A DNA stretch of 64,000 nucleotides. Origin: Silene latifolia. Its lineage: Eukaryota; Streptophyta; Magnoliopsida; Caryophyllales; Caryophyllaceae. The notes under the pieces were generated by a model. That model did not search any database and was not told where the DNA came from. It worked only from the letters and a program-made list of their open reading frames with translations. The position numbers were made by a program, and so were the translations under genes. The stretch lies in assembly GCF_048544455.1 (NCBI RefSeq), contig NC_133537.1:149584058-149648057 (forward strand), in the 5' to 3' direction. Shown here piece after piece: positions 12,482-24,640 of the stretch (the first letter of the stretch is position 1; each line of letters opens with the position of its first letter).

Positions 12482-13010
12482 GTGACAAAGGGTTTTGCAC
12501 TAATAAAGAGAGATTTCAAAGCAAGATTGGTTGCAAAAGGTTTTGCACTAATTGAAATGCTTAAGTCTATTTGGATCTTCTTAGGGATTGTATTTCATTA
12601 TGAGGATACGCATACAGCATGTGAATCTAAAACCTACTTCTTCAAAAGAAGAAATGTATTCAATACATGTCATGAGTTTTATAGATTCTTGCAATCCTAA
12701 GATAATGTGCAACTTAAGAGATGGTCTTAAGTAGGACATCAATGAGTTAGAATCAATGTTTTGATCATGTTATAAAACTTTTCTCGATAAGTCGAGAAGT
12801 TGTGTTTATACATGGAGTTTAGTGGGAGTTACGGTAATTTTAATTAGTCTTATATGTGGATGATATATTGATCATTGCGAATGATTTAAGACTTTTGGAG
12901 TATTATAATACATCTTTAATATCCGGATTTATGAAGATAAATCCACATGATATTGGCGTCAATAAGAAGTCTTACGTTGATAAGATTCATGACTAGTTCA
13001 ATTAAATTGA
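12482..13010 (+). pseudogene. Reverse transcriptase remnant of element F
   Basis: Near 12510 the translation reads FKARLVAKGF, the standard Copia RT entry motif, then after a small deletion EMLKSIWIFLGIVFHYED. Further on, 12850-12990 reads LYVDDILIIANDLRLLEYYN, with the YVDD catalytic box at 12853-12864. Stops and frame changes separate the parts. It is a dead Copia RT. Confidence 0.75.
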
Positions 13011-14483
13011 ACATATTTGATTGATTCCATTTGCTTCCGCTGCCGGATCAATTAAATAAGTAATGATGTATAACACTTCATATACCTTGAGTATGATGAA
13101 TTGTTTTCAAAATCGAATTTAAGTAATCTTTACCAAGTAAGCAATAAAGATTACCCTTAAGTGCTTGCAGAAGCATTAAGGAAGTAAAGCAAAGTGTTTA
13201 TGATGCAATTTTGTGTAAGGGTGTTACACAAGTGACAATTGACAATTGACAATTGAGATTGCGCATGGTTTCCGACAAAACCATAATCAAAACACATTAG
13301 GATGGTTAAGATACCATTGTGGCTATGTTAATTAAGAAGTAGATTTTCTAGAATCGTTCTAGGCAATAAAGAACAATGAGAGATATTTATAACGGAAATT
13401 GAGTACACTTGCAATCATGGGATGTGCAAGAGGGATGAGTCCCATACACTATGAAAACAGTGGGAGCTATTCTAAGACTAGAGGGACTATGTCTTGATTG
13501 GATCTCGACACGTACTCAGAAAGTTTTGTAATGCAGATGTATACATTACAAAGGAAAACGAGTAGGTAGTAAGGTTGAGTAAGGTACAAGAAGTTGATAA
13601 AACGTACTAACCAAAGCCTTCTCATAGGCTTAACATGATGAGTCATGTCATTTCAATTGAATTGAAATGAAAAACTACATACAAGATCAAATTAGATTAT
13701 ATAACATGAAATAGTAATCAGGCATTGACTATTCATATGTGATAATCACATTTGTCGTTCGAGTTTTTACTTCAAAAACTCCTTTTATACTTTGTTACAT
13801 CCAAACGGGTTGTAGAGACAACATTGAACCCCGTTAAAGTGAACACGGATTAACATTGTATTCGCCCATAGTCACTTGTATGAGGTGACGTCTCGAAGTG
13901 ACTAGAGTGTGATGTGATTGATGGCAAGTTCAAGTGCCATAGAGTCATGTGAGATGACTAGTCGATCACATAGGCAGACTGTTAGGAACACTTTGTCGGG
14001 CAGTGACCGCTTATAGGGTTCTGGCAAATTTATATAGCCTGGTCGTGGCGAGAGCTACTATAGTATTCTAATGAGTCGATTCTTTTGACGAAAGACTGTT
14101 CGCCTAAGATGACACAGTTTCAGATTAACTTTGATTTGTGTTACTACGACCTTCGTAAATGGGGTCAAATGGGCATATTTTGGGTTATGATGGCTGTGGC
14201 TAGTCGAAGGGAATAAGTGCGATAGGAATTGTCCACCCCCTTGTCTGGGTTAAAACAATATCTTAGGGCCACTCGAGGCGTAATGAACTGGAAATGCGTG
14301 GCCACGCTCGGAAGATATCCATGGTGGATAAATTCCGGTCAATTAGTTATTCTCCAGATCGAGGAAACCACTCTCGATATGATCAATTGCAAGTACGACC
14401 CGAAAGACACCTTGCATTGAGTGGGAGATAGTAATAGGACAAGAGAATTGGTGACGCACACTTGTCGAGGACAAGTAGGAGAT
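13011..14483 (+). other. Eroded RNase H and 3' trailer of element F
   Basis: No usable open frame. Bases 14040-14410 resemble the trailer of element E at 28100-28440 (AGAGTCGATTCTTTTGAC, then CCACTCGAGG with a following ATGCATGGCCATGCTCG-type block). The tract at 14470-14483, just before the 3' LTR, is the presumed PPT. Confidence 0.5.
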
Positions 14484-15778
14484 TGTTGGGAAATGTGTCC
14501 TCAACAATAGTGCGATCACATGATTTAATTATCATTATTAATTAAATCTCATACCAAGAATACGAAAGGGATGATACATTACATATATAATCAACTGGTC
14601 CACACATATCGGTAATGATTGGCTGGCTAGAGTTTGACATTCTTGTCGTGCGGCGGTGGTGATCAGTTGATCCCTTGAGGTCACACCTAAAGGACGATTC
14701 CCTTAATTGAAAAGGTCAATTAATTGTATGCCGATACAGATTAATTAATTCCTTAAAATTGAACAAATTATTATCATAAGAGAGAAAATGACATCTTATT
14801 CTAATGTGATTAAATAAGATTTTATTTAGTAATTTAAGAAGTTATATTACTAATATTAATCGGTGTTTGCGAAACACGCGAGATGAGAATGATAAGTTAG
14901 TTATAATTACAAGATATTGTGAATTATACTAACTAGTAATTAAATGACCATTTTATGAGAAAGTAGTTTTATATTACTAGTCAATTTGTTAAATATGATT
15001 TATTTAATTTGTAAATGATATTTAATTTGTTAAATATGCATTTTAAATTAAAACATGACATAAGAAATGTCACATGTCACATGACATACAATTGTACAAT
15101 TGACAAAAATAAAATGGACTCCATATTACATAGAAAACCGGTTTTATATGTAGTAAGTGGGTTTTGATGGTTTTTGTTATTTAAATAATAAAATAGACAT
15201 CATGATGATACCTACTACTAGCTAGCTTTTCTTGTGAAGAACAAAAGCAAATTGGGAAGATTAATTTGACTACCCAAAAAAAGCCCACCTAACCGGTTTT
15301 AAGCATAGAGAATTAGAGAGTTTTTCTCTAATTAATTCATTCTTACATTTTTATGAAAAACCTCCCTTCTCTCTCTTGTTCTTTATAAAAATTCATTTTT
15401 GTGAATCAAATTTGTTTAAATCAAACACTAATAATACTAGAAATAGTATATGAGTATTAGTAATAGATTTTAAGGTAAACTACATTACAAACATCTAGTA
15501 CATGTTAGTTTGTGGTATTAAGGGATAGTTTTGGGTGCTACTAATTGGAGGGCTTCTAATTTGAAGTCAAGAATGTTCATCCATTAATTGAAAGCTCAAG
15601 AACTAACAAGAAGGAGATCTTGTTGGTACCCAATATGACCGAAATTCATATGGTGAGAAAATGTTTTCTTATCTTCTTTTATTTTAGTTTGCATGCATAA
15701 GATTTAGTAATTAATTTTATGATTAAATTAATTAGAACATATATGAATATGTTAATATTGAGATATAGATTTCCAACA
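14484..15778 (+). repeat. 3' LTR of element F
   Basis: Starts TGTTGGGAAATGTG and ends TTCCAACA, giving TG...CA termini and a length of 1295 bp. It matches the truncated 5' copy with few differences over their shared part. Confidence 0.9.
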
Positions 15779-16059
15779 ATTACCTCCCGTTGCGTATGCA
15801 TGTACTTCTCCAAACCGAGATAGACATTATTTCTAATGTCCTAAAGTTGGGGTAGTTCATGCACACAAGTTGCAATGCATGAAACTAAAATATCATTTTG
15901 GATTTTCAAATGTGGGAACAATGAAATAAGAACACCTCAATGGGGCCGAGGTGTTAGTCCTCTATGTTGCTAGGACTCTCTAACCATGATCAAGATAAAA
16001 TAAATAAAACAAAGAAAAAAGTAAACAAATCTCAGGAGGGTAGGAGCCTCCAAAGCTTG

Positions 16060-17646
16060 CTAGTCTTCCATCCTATCATCATTGTCATCATCTTCCTCAA
16101 TAGAAGTGGACTCATCACCACTTCCCTCTTCACTTCCTTGCTCACTTCCTTCATCATCTTCTTCTTCATTAGCCTCTTCCTCTTCATTCACATCTTCATC
16201 AATGCTTTCATCAAAAACCTCATCACCGACAACCTCATCGTCACCCGGAATCTCACCCCTAGATGCACTTCGAAAGAAGACTTCCCTATCCGTCCAACTA
16301 GGCAAAGGACATGAAGGATCAAGTAGTCCTTGCCTAGCTAAATGAAGGAGGGGTGGATATTGGGCTAAGTATGCATCTTCCCGATCATTAAAAGCTTGTT
16401 TGTGCATCTCTTGCATAAGTAGAGTCATGTAGTCATTGCTTGCTTTAACACCTTCGGGTTTGAACTCTTGATACTTGAATGGATAGGGTGGTGTGACAAT
16501 GGAGGAGGTGGGCATTTCAATTTCACCCATTTGTTAACGGATGATGTATTCAGCTTCTTTTGAGAGGGGAAGAAGGTAGTTGGTCCGATGGACACTCAAA
16601 CGGCATATCTTGGAAGGTAAAGTAAAAGATCTAGCCTCATTGGCGAGCCACCTATATTTGGTGTCAAGAGGGTTATGAGTGACCCACTTGTAATTGTTAA
16701 TCATGGCATCTATGTCAATGACATGACCCCCCTTTTTCGCCACATACTTGCTATCCTTGTTGAAATTCGGATCAAAGTACTTAGCCAAAAGAGTGACTAG
16801 ACCTCCATTTACAATAAAAGTGGTGCCTTGCTTTCCACAATCAACATTTAGCCATATTTCCACCAAAAGCCTTAGAGAATTGTAAGGCTTGGTGAATTCC
16901 CTTCCAATATTTAAGGCCGACTCAAGTAGAACACAATCGAGCTTGGTAAAGTGGTTAGTGTCTTTTCTTGCAAAGATAGTATTCCCGATGACCTTGTGCC
17001 ACACTCTAATGCCCGGATGGTGGACTAATAGAGCGCGACTAGCATGATAGTTCTCAAATTTCCTCCCGGTAATCGCCTCCGAAAGAGGAGCGGGGTCATA
17101 CTTTTCGGGATTCTTGTAATAACTAGGTGAATCACTAAGACCCAATACTTTACCCAATTCATCAAAGGTGATGCGCCTACTCACATTAGCAAGGCGAAAC
17201 TTGATTTTTTCTCTAGTGTCTACCTTAGTAACTTTCAAAGAACTCAAGAATTCTAAGGTAAGGGAGGGGTATGTCAAATCTCTTGTAGCAAACAATTTTC
17301 CCAACCCCATGGCTTCAAAGAAGGCTTTTGTTTGTTCAAGGACACCCAATTTGTTCAAGGCATCTTCACATATGAATTTGGTGGGTAGAAAGGATTTTCT
17401 AGCATACTTGGCAAATGTATCCCTATAGGAGTTAGAAATGAAAATTACCTCCGGATAGTTTGATAATTGAGCAATTTCCGGAGTTGTTGATGTTGTTGCT
17501 TCCAAGGGAGGTTGTTGTTGTTGAAATTCCAAGTTTGAACTAGCTACCACCATAGCCAATGAGGCTTTCTTTGCTTGAAGACATTTTTGTCTTGTTGAGA
17601 GTGCCTTTGCCTTAGGTGCCTTTGTTGATCCTTTTGTCCTTGCCAT
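16060..17646 (-). pseudogene. A2 accessory protein, ATHILA ORF-like, one stop codon
   Basis: About 528 codons from ATG 17646 to 16060, with one in-frame stop just after the EAEYIIR block (about 16531-16533). The N-terminus is MARTKG followed by a lysine-rich stretch with KAPK. The middle holds a folded domain with conserved blocks shared with B: LTLEFLSSLKVTK, LVHHPGIRVWHKVIGN, TIFARKDTNHFTKL, then a NGGLVTLLAKYFDPNF run. This layout resembles the ATHILA ORF1 family of unknown function. The C-terminus is a long acidic tail. The ORF sits where an envelope-like gene lies in some Athila elements, but I see no membrane segment. The matching B ORF lacks this stop and carries a different one, so the family ancestor was intact. 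ATG 17646 is the first Met and matches the B start. Confidence 0.75.
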
Positions 17647-17952
17647 TGATGATTATACCAAGAAAAGAGTGAAAATCTTCAATTTCCAAGTATACCCAAA
17701 TCCATTTTAAGATGAAAGGCTTTGCCTATGTAATTTCAAAAATCGACTCAAAGGTTGAAGATTTTGGTGCTTGGTTTGATTTTTGTTGGAAGAGGAGTGA
17801 TTAATTGTTGTTAAAAGGAAGTTTGGATTTGATTTTGTTGAATTTGGTTGAGGAAATCTTGTTTTGGTGATGGAGAGGATGAGGGTTTTGAGTTTTGGGG
17901 TTTATGGGTAGTGTCTTGAATGAAGGAATGAAGAAATGAATGTGGGATGGGG

Positions 17953-17963
17953 TATTTAAAATA
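17953..17963 (-). promoter_or_regulatory. TATA-like box upstream of the A2 accessory ORF
   Basis: TATTTTAAATA on the minus strand, 307 bp from the ATG at 17646. Element B has TATAAAA at the equivalent place, 305 bp from its ATG. The palindrome array begins about 22 bp further upstream. The conserved spacing suggests an internal promoter for the accessory gene, which is inference. Confidence 0.5.
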
Positions 17964-17984
17964 CCCGAAAATTTCAAAAACTGC

Positions 17985-18360
17985 AGGGGAAGACGGGCGT
18001 CTTTCCTTCGGGACGCTCGGACTCTGCCTTTTTTTTGGTTCAGGATTCTCGCCAAAAGACGGCCGTCTTTCAGCAAAGACGCTCATATTCATTGATTGCA
18101 GGACGAGTGTCTTCTGCTGAAGACGGGCGGATTCTCAGACAGTGAGCTTTCTTGTTTTACACTGGCAAAAAGACGGGCGTCTTTCCTTCAAAGACGGGCG
18201 GATTTCTGAAGACGAGCGTCTTCTCTACCAGGACACTCGGATTCTTCGACAGTCCCAAAATTTCAAATTTTCAGCTCAGATGGATGGGCGAATTTTGAAA
18301 AAGAGGGGCGTCTTTCCTGAAGACGAGCGGATTCCCATTAAGACGCTCGGATTCTTCCTG
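17985..18360. repeat. Palindromic module array upstream of the A2 accessory ORF
   Basis: About fourteen units such as AAGACGGGCGTCTTTC, GGGACGCTCGGACTCT, AAGACGGCCGTCTTT, AGACGAGCGTCTTC and AGACGCTCGGATTCT. All share a CG-NN-CG core with AGA/TCT or ATC/GAT type flanks. Bases between the units are not conserved, so this is not a simple tandem repeat. Confidence 0.85.
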
Positions 18361-18680
18361 TTTTACCCGGATTCAGTTCCATCCGTGCACTTGCATATCC
18401 CTTGTCATTTTTCATTCTTCAAATCCCGTGTTCTTCATTGTAGGGGCACTACTAAGGCATGAATAGCCTAGGCAATTGCTATCCGCACACTAAGCTAAAG
18501 CACTACACATCAATTGAATCATTAGTCCCTCCCTCACTTCTCTCAAAAATGATAATTATCTTGATCAAGGCATAAAAATCCAAAAATGACAAAAATGGAA
18601 TGTAAGAATTAAAACGCGAGTTAGGGAGTTAGAAATATTTACAAATGGTGGTTTAGGGAGGACTCCACCAAACTCTCATC
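18361..18680 (-). other. Non-coding spacer between protease and palindrome array in A2
   Basis: Matches 56330-56650 of element B (GTGTAGTGCTTTAGCTTAG, then AATTGCCTAGGCTAT on the element strand). No coding content. In a full Athila element RT, RNase H and integrase would occupy this place. Confidence 0.6.
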
Positions 18681-19860
18681 CTTAGTGAGATGTCATGGGG
18701 GCATGTCCAAGGTGTTGTTGATGTTGCTCAACACCTTGAAGAAGTAGTCAAAAGCTTGTTCATTATCATGATAAACTTCTTCAATAGACCTTTGCCCTTG
18801 TTGTGCTTCATGTTGGTCTTTATCGATAGCATTACCAATATAGGGATTGAAAATCCCTTCAAACTAATCGTCCCAAAGACCACAAACTTCATCTACTTGA
18901 TCACTAAAGATCTCTTGAGTTGATAGAGACAACTCTCCCACTTTCTTGTCTTGGCCAATGAGGCCATCCTCTTCATTGCTTGACTTTGGTGAGCTTTTCA
19001 AGCTCTCTTTGTTACAATTCACTTGCTCTTTGAATGGAGCATCTTCAATTTTCTTCTTCCATTGGAATTCCGACTTCTTTCTATCATCCTTCCGGCTATA
19101 ATGATCAATCATAAAACATGGTTTATGCAAACGGGGAGCTCTCATGGTCTTGTCAAGATTAAAAGTTATGCTCTCATCTCCCACTTCTAGAGTGAGCTTT
19201 CCATGCTTCACATCAATCACCGCACCCGCGGTGTGTAAGAAAGGTCTTCCTAGAATGATTGGAATGTTGGAATCTTCTTCCATGTCAACAATGACAAACT
19301 CCACCGGGATGAAAAATTTCCCAACTCTTACGGGAACATCTTCCCATATCCCTAATGGTGTCTTCGTCGATCTATCGATCATTTGGAGTGTGATATTGGT
19401 GAATTTAAGCTCTCCCATCCCCAACCTTTTACTCACCGAGTACGGAATAACACTCACACTAGCCCCTAGATCACATAAGGCTTTGTTGATCGTGGTGTCG
19501 CCAATGGTACACGATATTGAGAAGCTTCCCGGATCTTTGAGTTTTGGAGGTGAACTCCCTTGAAGTATTGCACTACTCACCTTAGTGAAGGCGATAGTCT
19601 TAAGCTTCTGGATCGACTTCTTCTTTGTGAGGATATCTTTTATGTATTTTGGATAGGCCGGCACGTGATTGATTAATTCCGCGAAAGAAATTGAGACTTC
19701 CAAATTCTTCACAATTTCCATAAATTTTCCAAGTTGGTCATCAAATTTGGGCTTGGCTTGACGACTTGGAAAAGGAAGTCTAATCACAATGGGCTCCTTC
19801 TCCTTGACCTTGTCTTCATTTTTCTTTGAGATTTCTTCTTTTGATGGTTATCCATCCTTG
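18681..19860 (-). pseudogene. A2 protease and C-terminal extension
   Basis: The longest open piece covers 19787-18864. It starts in the conserved RLPFPSRQAKPKFDDQLGKF block and contains ALCDLGASVSVIPYSVSKR, the Athila-type retropepsin active site (D-L-G-A-S). It continues through VPVRVGKFFIPVEFVIVDME and IPIILGRPFLHTAGAVIDV. After a stop (VCGLWDD*) the same protein goes on to about 18690 (FNPYIGNA, then LSNINNTLDMPP), so the ORF was once longer. Retropepsins cut the Gag polyprotein during particle maturation. No polymerase domain follows. The DLGAS motif is intact, but the upstream stops would block a fusion with gag. Confidence 0.82.
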
Positions 19861-21146
19861 GTGTTTTGCATAATTTCTTCTTTGTCACTAGCTTCCACAA
19901 CTTCATACTCAACTTGCTTCTTCGGTGCTTCATACCTTGTACCACTCCTCAAGTGAATGGCACTAACCGTTTCATGTCTTGGGGGATTACCTTGAGGTGG
20001 TAATTGCCCCTTTTGTCTTTGTGAGCTTGAAGATGCTAGTTGATCAATTGGGTTTCCAACATTTTGGTGTGAGCTGGGATGTTGTTGATGGTGATTTCCT
20101 TTGCTTGACTATCTTTTTGCATTTGAGTGAAAAACTCTTGTTGATTCTTTTGCATTTGGAGCACCGCTTTTTGAACATCAAAAACTTGGTCATTTTGTTT
20201 ATTCTATGGAGTTTGATTTTGGTAACCTTGGTTTTGGTTGTAAAAGGGTCTTTGATTTTAGTTTCTCATGGGAGGTGGGGTGTATGTTGGTTGAGGGTTT
20301 TGAACATTTTGACTTTTGTATGAGACATTTTGATGGAATTTGGTGTTTTCATTGTAATAGTTTGAATAAGGGGTACCACTCTTGTATGCTTGGAAAGCAT
20401 TTACTTGTTCATTTGTTCCCTACATTCACTTTGGTCATGTCACAAAGTTCCACAATTCTCACATATCCCACTTGGGATTGATGAAGATGCCGTCATGGCA
20501 TTAACATGATGCTTTGGTGATTTTGAGGCTTCTTTAAGTCTAGCCATAGCTTTTTCAAACTTCAAATTGATGGTATCAATGTGAGCACTAAGTTGAGCAC
20601 CCAATTAAGTAATGGAGTCCACTTCATGCTTTCCTCCTCTAGTAGCCTTGCGAGGTCTACTATATTGTGAGTTATGGACCGCCATTTCCTTAATTTTGTT
20701 CCAAGTTTGATTGTCATCAACTTCGGTGAACATTCCATTTGATCCCATGTTGAGAATGTTCCTTGAAAATCTTCATAAAGACCGTTCCAAAATTGTTGTA
20801 CAAAGAACCACTCGCTAAGTCCATGATGAGGACATGAGCGACAAATTCCCTTGAATTGCTCCCAAGCTTCATACAAGGATTCTTCATCTCTTTGCTTAAA
20901 GCCCGTAATTTGAGCTCTTAGCATGTTAGTCTTTTCCGGTGGATAGAACTTTTTGTAGAAAGCTAGAGCCAACTTTTTCCAAGAATCAATTCCGAGAGTA
21001 GCCTTATCAAGGCCTTTCAACCATTGTTTCGCAGTGCCAATTAGAGAAAAAGGAAATAAGACCCATCGAATTTGGTCTTGAGTTACACCGGTTTGAGAAA
21101 TCGCATCACAATAGTCACAAAAAGTCTCCATATGAGAATGAGGGTC
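19861..21146 (-). pseudogene. A2 gag, C-terminal part
   Basis: Frame open from 21131 to 20562: METFCDYCDAISQTGVTQDQ, FPFSLIGTAKQWLKGLDKAT, AQITGFKQRDEESLYEAWEQ. These are the hallmark capsid-like blocks of Athila gag. From about 20560 to 19860 it continues with a frame change and several stops, including the zinc knuckle (CENCGTL then HDQSEC) and a glutamine/asparagine-rich linker. It joins in frame across element E to the N-terminal part at 29607-29963. Confidence 0.85.
21142..21146. repeat. Left target-site duplication of Copia E (GGGTC)
   Basis: GGGTC precedes the 5' LTR and is repeated exactly at 29602-29606 after the 3' LTR. Confidence 0.9.
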
Positions 21147-22111
21147 TGTTGGGGCTGGTGTCCTCCACAGTTAGTGCAATGACATATAAATCTCTAAAAG
21201 GATCAAAGGGTATACTTTTGTATCATTATCAGTTGGTCCACGTTTATCAATAACGGTTGGCTTGCTAGATAAGTTTGACGTTATTGTCATACAGATGGCG
21301 GTGATCAACTGGTCCCTAAAAGTCACACCTATAGGATACGTTTGAGAGATGTGACGGCATGAAAATACAGTCATGTTGATGCCTAATATGACTAAGCGGT
21401 TAGTCGGAGTTATTGACTAATAATTAGTCAAACGCGATGTTGAGATATTTATTTAATACGGATTAAATAATACTGGCTAAGGTGAATTAAGCGGTTAATT
21501 CGTAAATTGAATATTTGAATGTATATTAAATTAATTAATTATACAATATTGTCATTGTCGGACAAGTATTAATATGTCGACTGATTCATGTTACTTGTCG
21601 ATATTTTAATATCCGATAACGGATGATGATTTATAATTAAAACCCGTCATATACATTTAGCAAAACGAGTCGGACCACGAGTTAAATAAGGAGAAAGTGG
21701 AAAGCCCACTCCCTCCATGGGTAACGTTCGGTTGGTTGGGAGTAGGACAAAAGGAGAGTCCTTCTCTCCTTTTGACCTAATCCTTCTCATTTGAAGAAAA
21801 ATTAGGGATTTGGAGTCTTTTTCTCTGAAATTCTAGATCTCACATCAAAACCTCACAAAAGCTCTCTCAATATTGCAAGGCAATCAGAGAGCAATTTCTA
21901 GCACAAGGGGCATAGTCTCAGACGATCTTGGGTGCAACGATTAGCAGGAAATCTGCGTTGATTTTGCATTCTTAGGCCGTTTTGCACAGACCCGAGGTTG
22001 ATTCTTATTCTTTTATCGTTTCTCTTGTTTTTCGTTTATGACCATTAATCACATGATAAATTACGTTATAGTCCTTAATTTTAAGGGGTTTTATACAGAT
22101 ATTACCCTACA
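21147..22111 (+). repeat. 5' LTR of Copia E
   Basis: Begins TGTTGGGGCTGGTGTCC at 21147 and ends ATTACCCTACA at 22111. The initiator-Met PBS lies two bases downstream. Matches 28638-29601 over its whole length. Confidence 0.95.
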
Positions 22112-22113
22112 AG

Positions 22114-22125
22114 TGGTATCAGAGC
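22114..22125 (+). promoter_or_regulatory. Primer-binding site of Copia E (initiator-Met tRNA)
   Basis: TGGTATCAGAGC, the standard complement of the 3' end of initiator-Met tRNA, two bases after the LTR. Confidence 0.93.
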
Positions 22126-23740
22126 GAGGCCACGTATATTTTTCATCGTGATTTTCATAAAACGATTTGAATCGATATTTTTTTTTGCCTTGAAAACTGT
22201 GACATGCATGTTCACGTCTGATCAGTCGATCGAGGACTTTAGTGTCTCGATCGATTGGTTTTGTTTTCGATTTTTTTTGCATATTGTTATTATAAACGAT
22301 TATTATAGCAATATGTTTAAGGTTTTGTCAATTGAAGTTTTAATTTAATACGGATTAGGTCAAAATTGCAATTAGTTTTGTTTTTTGTCAAATCGTTTTC
22401 TTGAGTGCCGCGCTGAAAAAAAAAAGAAAAAAAAATTTTCGTGTTTTTTTTTTATTTTTCGGCCATAAAATTTACATAATTCGGATTTTGTGCACTCGCT
22501 TGATTGTGAAACGGTTCACACACGTACCATTTAGTTATTTTAAAGCGGTTTAAAGTAACAGATTGTAATGGATTAAAATTAAGTTGATAAAAGCGGTTTT
22601 GTCATATAATTTTAAGCGTTAAAAGGTGGTTTGGATAAATTTAACATAATTACGGAATTATATCACGAATAAATTTTGTTTTAGTTGATGCAACTTTTAT
22701 TTATCGTTACTTTTGAATGCCATGAATGTTTTTTATTACGTATTTAATTTTACAAACGGTTGTAACTTAGTGTGGCCTTAGTAGAACGTGTTACCGTAAT
22801 GATGGAACACGGTCTTGGTTGTATTTTGAGATCTCGCATCTCCGTTTTGGATTTTTCCTTGTAATTACAGTTTTAATTTAGAATGTAAATAGGTTTATAT
22901 TTTGTAAATTTTAAATTGTAATTTTGAGAAGACCAAAGATGGAGATCGGATGCTCACTCCTATTGAATGGATCAAGGTGGAACATCAAGACAAGCTTCTC
23001 GGGTCCAACGGTGGATTCGAAAGTTGTATTATGTTTATCTTGCTAGGATAGGCCACACTAGGACTTTTATTTACGTTCTGTTTTTTTTTTTATGTTTTTT
23101 AATCGTAACGATAGTTTGCATCATATTTCGCCTAAAACCAAACCACCTAATATTTGCATAAAAACTGACTCATATAGAGGTTGCGCGTTAGTTTTCTATG
23201 ACATACAGATGTCACACGGACTTAATAAGCCATCACCTAAGTTAATTCATTCACGTAATGCTAGATTTTCGTTCACTTTAAATGAATTAAAACTAAGTTG
23301 ATGGGATCTTCCTCGTATAACCAAAAATTGAGAATAGTCTTTATAGGTCAAACTCCAATGAATCCCTTCTTCGTCGGTAGGCATAATATGACCCCTTCTA
23401 CGCCGGGTAAGTTGGAACTGATTGACCTATTTTATCTCAACACTATGGTCACTCGTACGATCCTGTGATTATGGTGGACTAAAGATAGGATTTACGGAAA
23501 TCTATCGACCAAGAGTTCTAACGGTAGAACTAGCCAAACAGTTGGCTTATCAATTTACGGAAATTGAGTCTTGGGATCATTTGTATAATTCTTGAGGTAG
23601 ATCGATTATACAAGTGCAATGAGTCTACACGTTAAAATGAATTTTAAATAGACTTATATCACCTCGATGAGTTGCTTATTTCGTTTTGTTTTTCTTTCTT
23701 TTCAGTGTAGAACACGATCATTTAAACTGCTAATAACAAA
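22126..23740 (+). other. Long non-coding leader of Copia E
   Basis: About 1.6 kb without a conserved frame. It includes a hairpin-capable pair around TCGATCGA at 22219-22258, A- and T-runs at 22410-22460, and blocks also found in element F, such as TATCGACCAAGAGTTCTAA at 23507 and the GAGATCTCGCATCTCCGTTTT area near 22830. Order and spacing of these blocks are roughly kept in F. Confidence 0.7.
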
Positions 23741-24640
23741 ATGGTGGCGTGACGGACGACCCAATGCCAAGTGCCACATTGGACCGTGAGTCCCGGCTTC
23801 GGATCTTCATGAATCGGATGAATCGGTCTACTCGGATCGAAGAATGATGGATTAAACTTCGCGGACGGGAGGCGGCATTACGGAATGCCGCCATTGCTTT
23901 GAAAGGGAAGCTCAAATATCGATAGAGCCCATCCCGCCAAAACCAGGCCCCACGGTTGGAGCTAACGAAATCGCCACGTATAGCGATTTCGTCATGGAAG
24001 CAGGTGCGATAAAGAACGTACTCATTTTTGCAATGGAATCCAATTTGCAGAAACGCTTCATAGCCCAAGGTGCAAACAAGAATTTCACCACGCTCACTAA
24101 GGAATTCTCGAAAGCACCGAGAATCGTGACCTATGAGCATACTTGTCGCTTCTTTGAGGCGAAACTTCAGAAGGGCCAACCGGTTAGCCCACACATTCTC
24201 AAAGATGATTGAGAATGTTGAGAAAGCTGGAGGCACTTGATTGTAAGATCAGCGAGAACATCGTGATCGACCGCATGCTTCATTCACTCCACGATGGTTT
24301 TGCGCTCTTTAGAGCCAATTACTATATGAATGATTTGAAGAAAAGTCCTCATGCACTACACTCCCTTCTCGCATGGACCGAGAAGGACATGAAGTTTAGC
24401 GGGAGCCGAAACAGGGATGTTCTCGTTGTGTCAAACAAGGGCAAGGGTAAGGGCAAAGCTCGGCGGACCTAGCGAGAGGTAAGCCGAAGTTTAAGAAGTC
24501 GGGATCAGGTAAGAGTGGGCCTGGTGAGTCGAGCACCTCACTAGGCGCGACAAAGAGCAAGGACGGTAACATGGAATGCCATCACTGCCACAAGACTGGG
24601 CATTGGAGGCGTACATGTCCCGATACCGTGAGGACATAAA
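23741..24640 (+). pseudogene. Copia E gag
   Basis: The start is poorly kept (stop soon after ATG 23741). Clear Copia gag sequence runs from about 23980: DFVMEAGAIKNVLIFAMES, then a one-base shift near 24200, then ENVEKLEALDCKISENIVID and LHSLHDGFALFRANYYMN. A lysine/glycine-rich tail precedes the zinc knuckle MECHHCHKTGHWRRTCPD at about 24571-24625 (C-X2-C-X4-H-X4-C, complete). A frameshift just after the knuckle separates gag from protease. Confidence 0.85.

Larger units (their letters stand above)
7338..15778 (+). mobile_element. Decayed Copia-like LTR retrotransposon F
   Basis: Flanked by a truncated 5' LTR and a full 3' LTR, with a degenerate initiator-Met primer site after the first and a PPT-like tract (ACAAGTAGGAGAT) before the second. 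The interior is almost free of open frames. Recognisable parts are an RT remnant with a YVDD box and a leader and 3' trailer that resemble Copia element E. The first roughly 325 bp of the 5' LTR are missing at the scar, so no left TSD can be read. The five bases after the 3' LTR are ATTAC. Confidence 0.85.

Noticed and set aside
14229-14420. Short open frame in the trailer of element F
   Set aside because: The same region in element E is non-coding and shifts frame.
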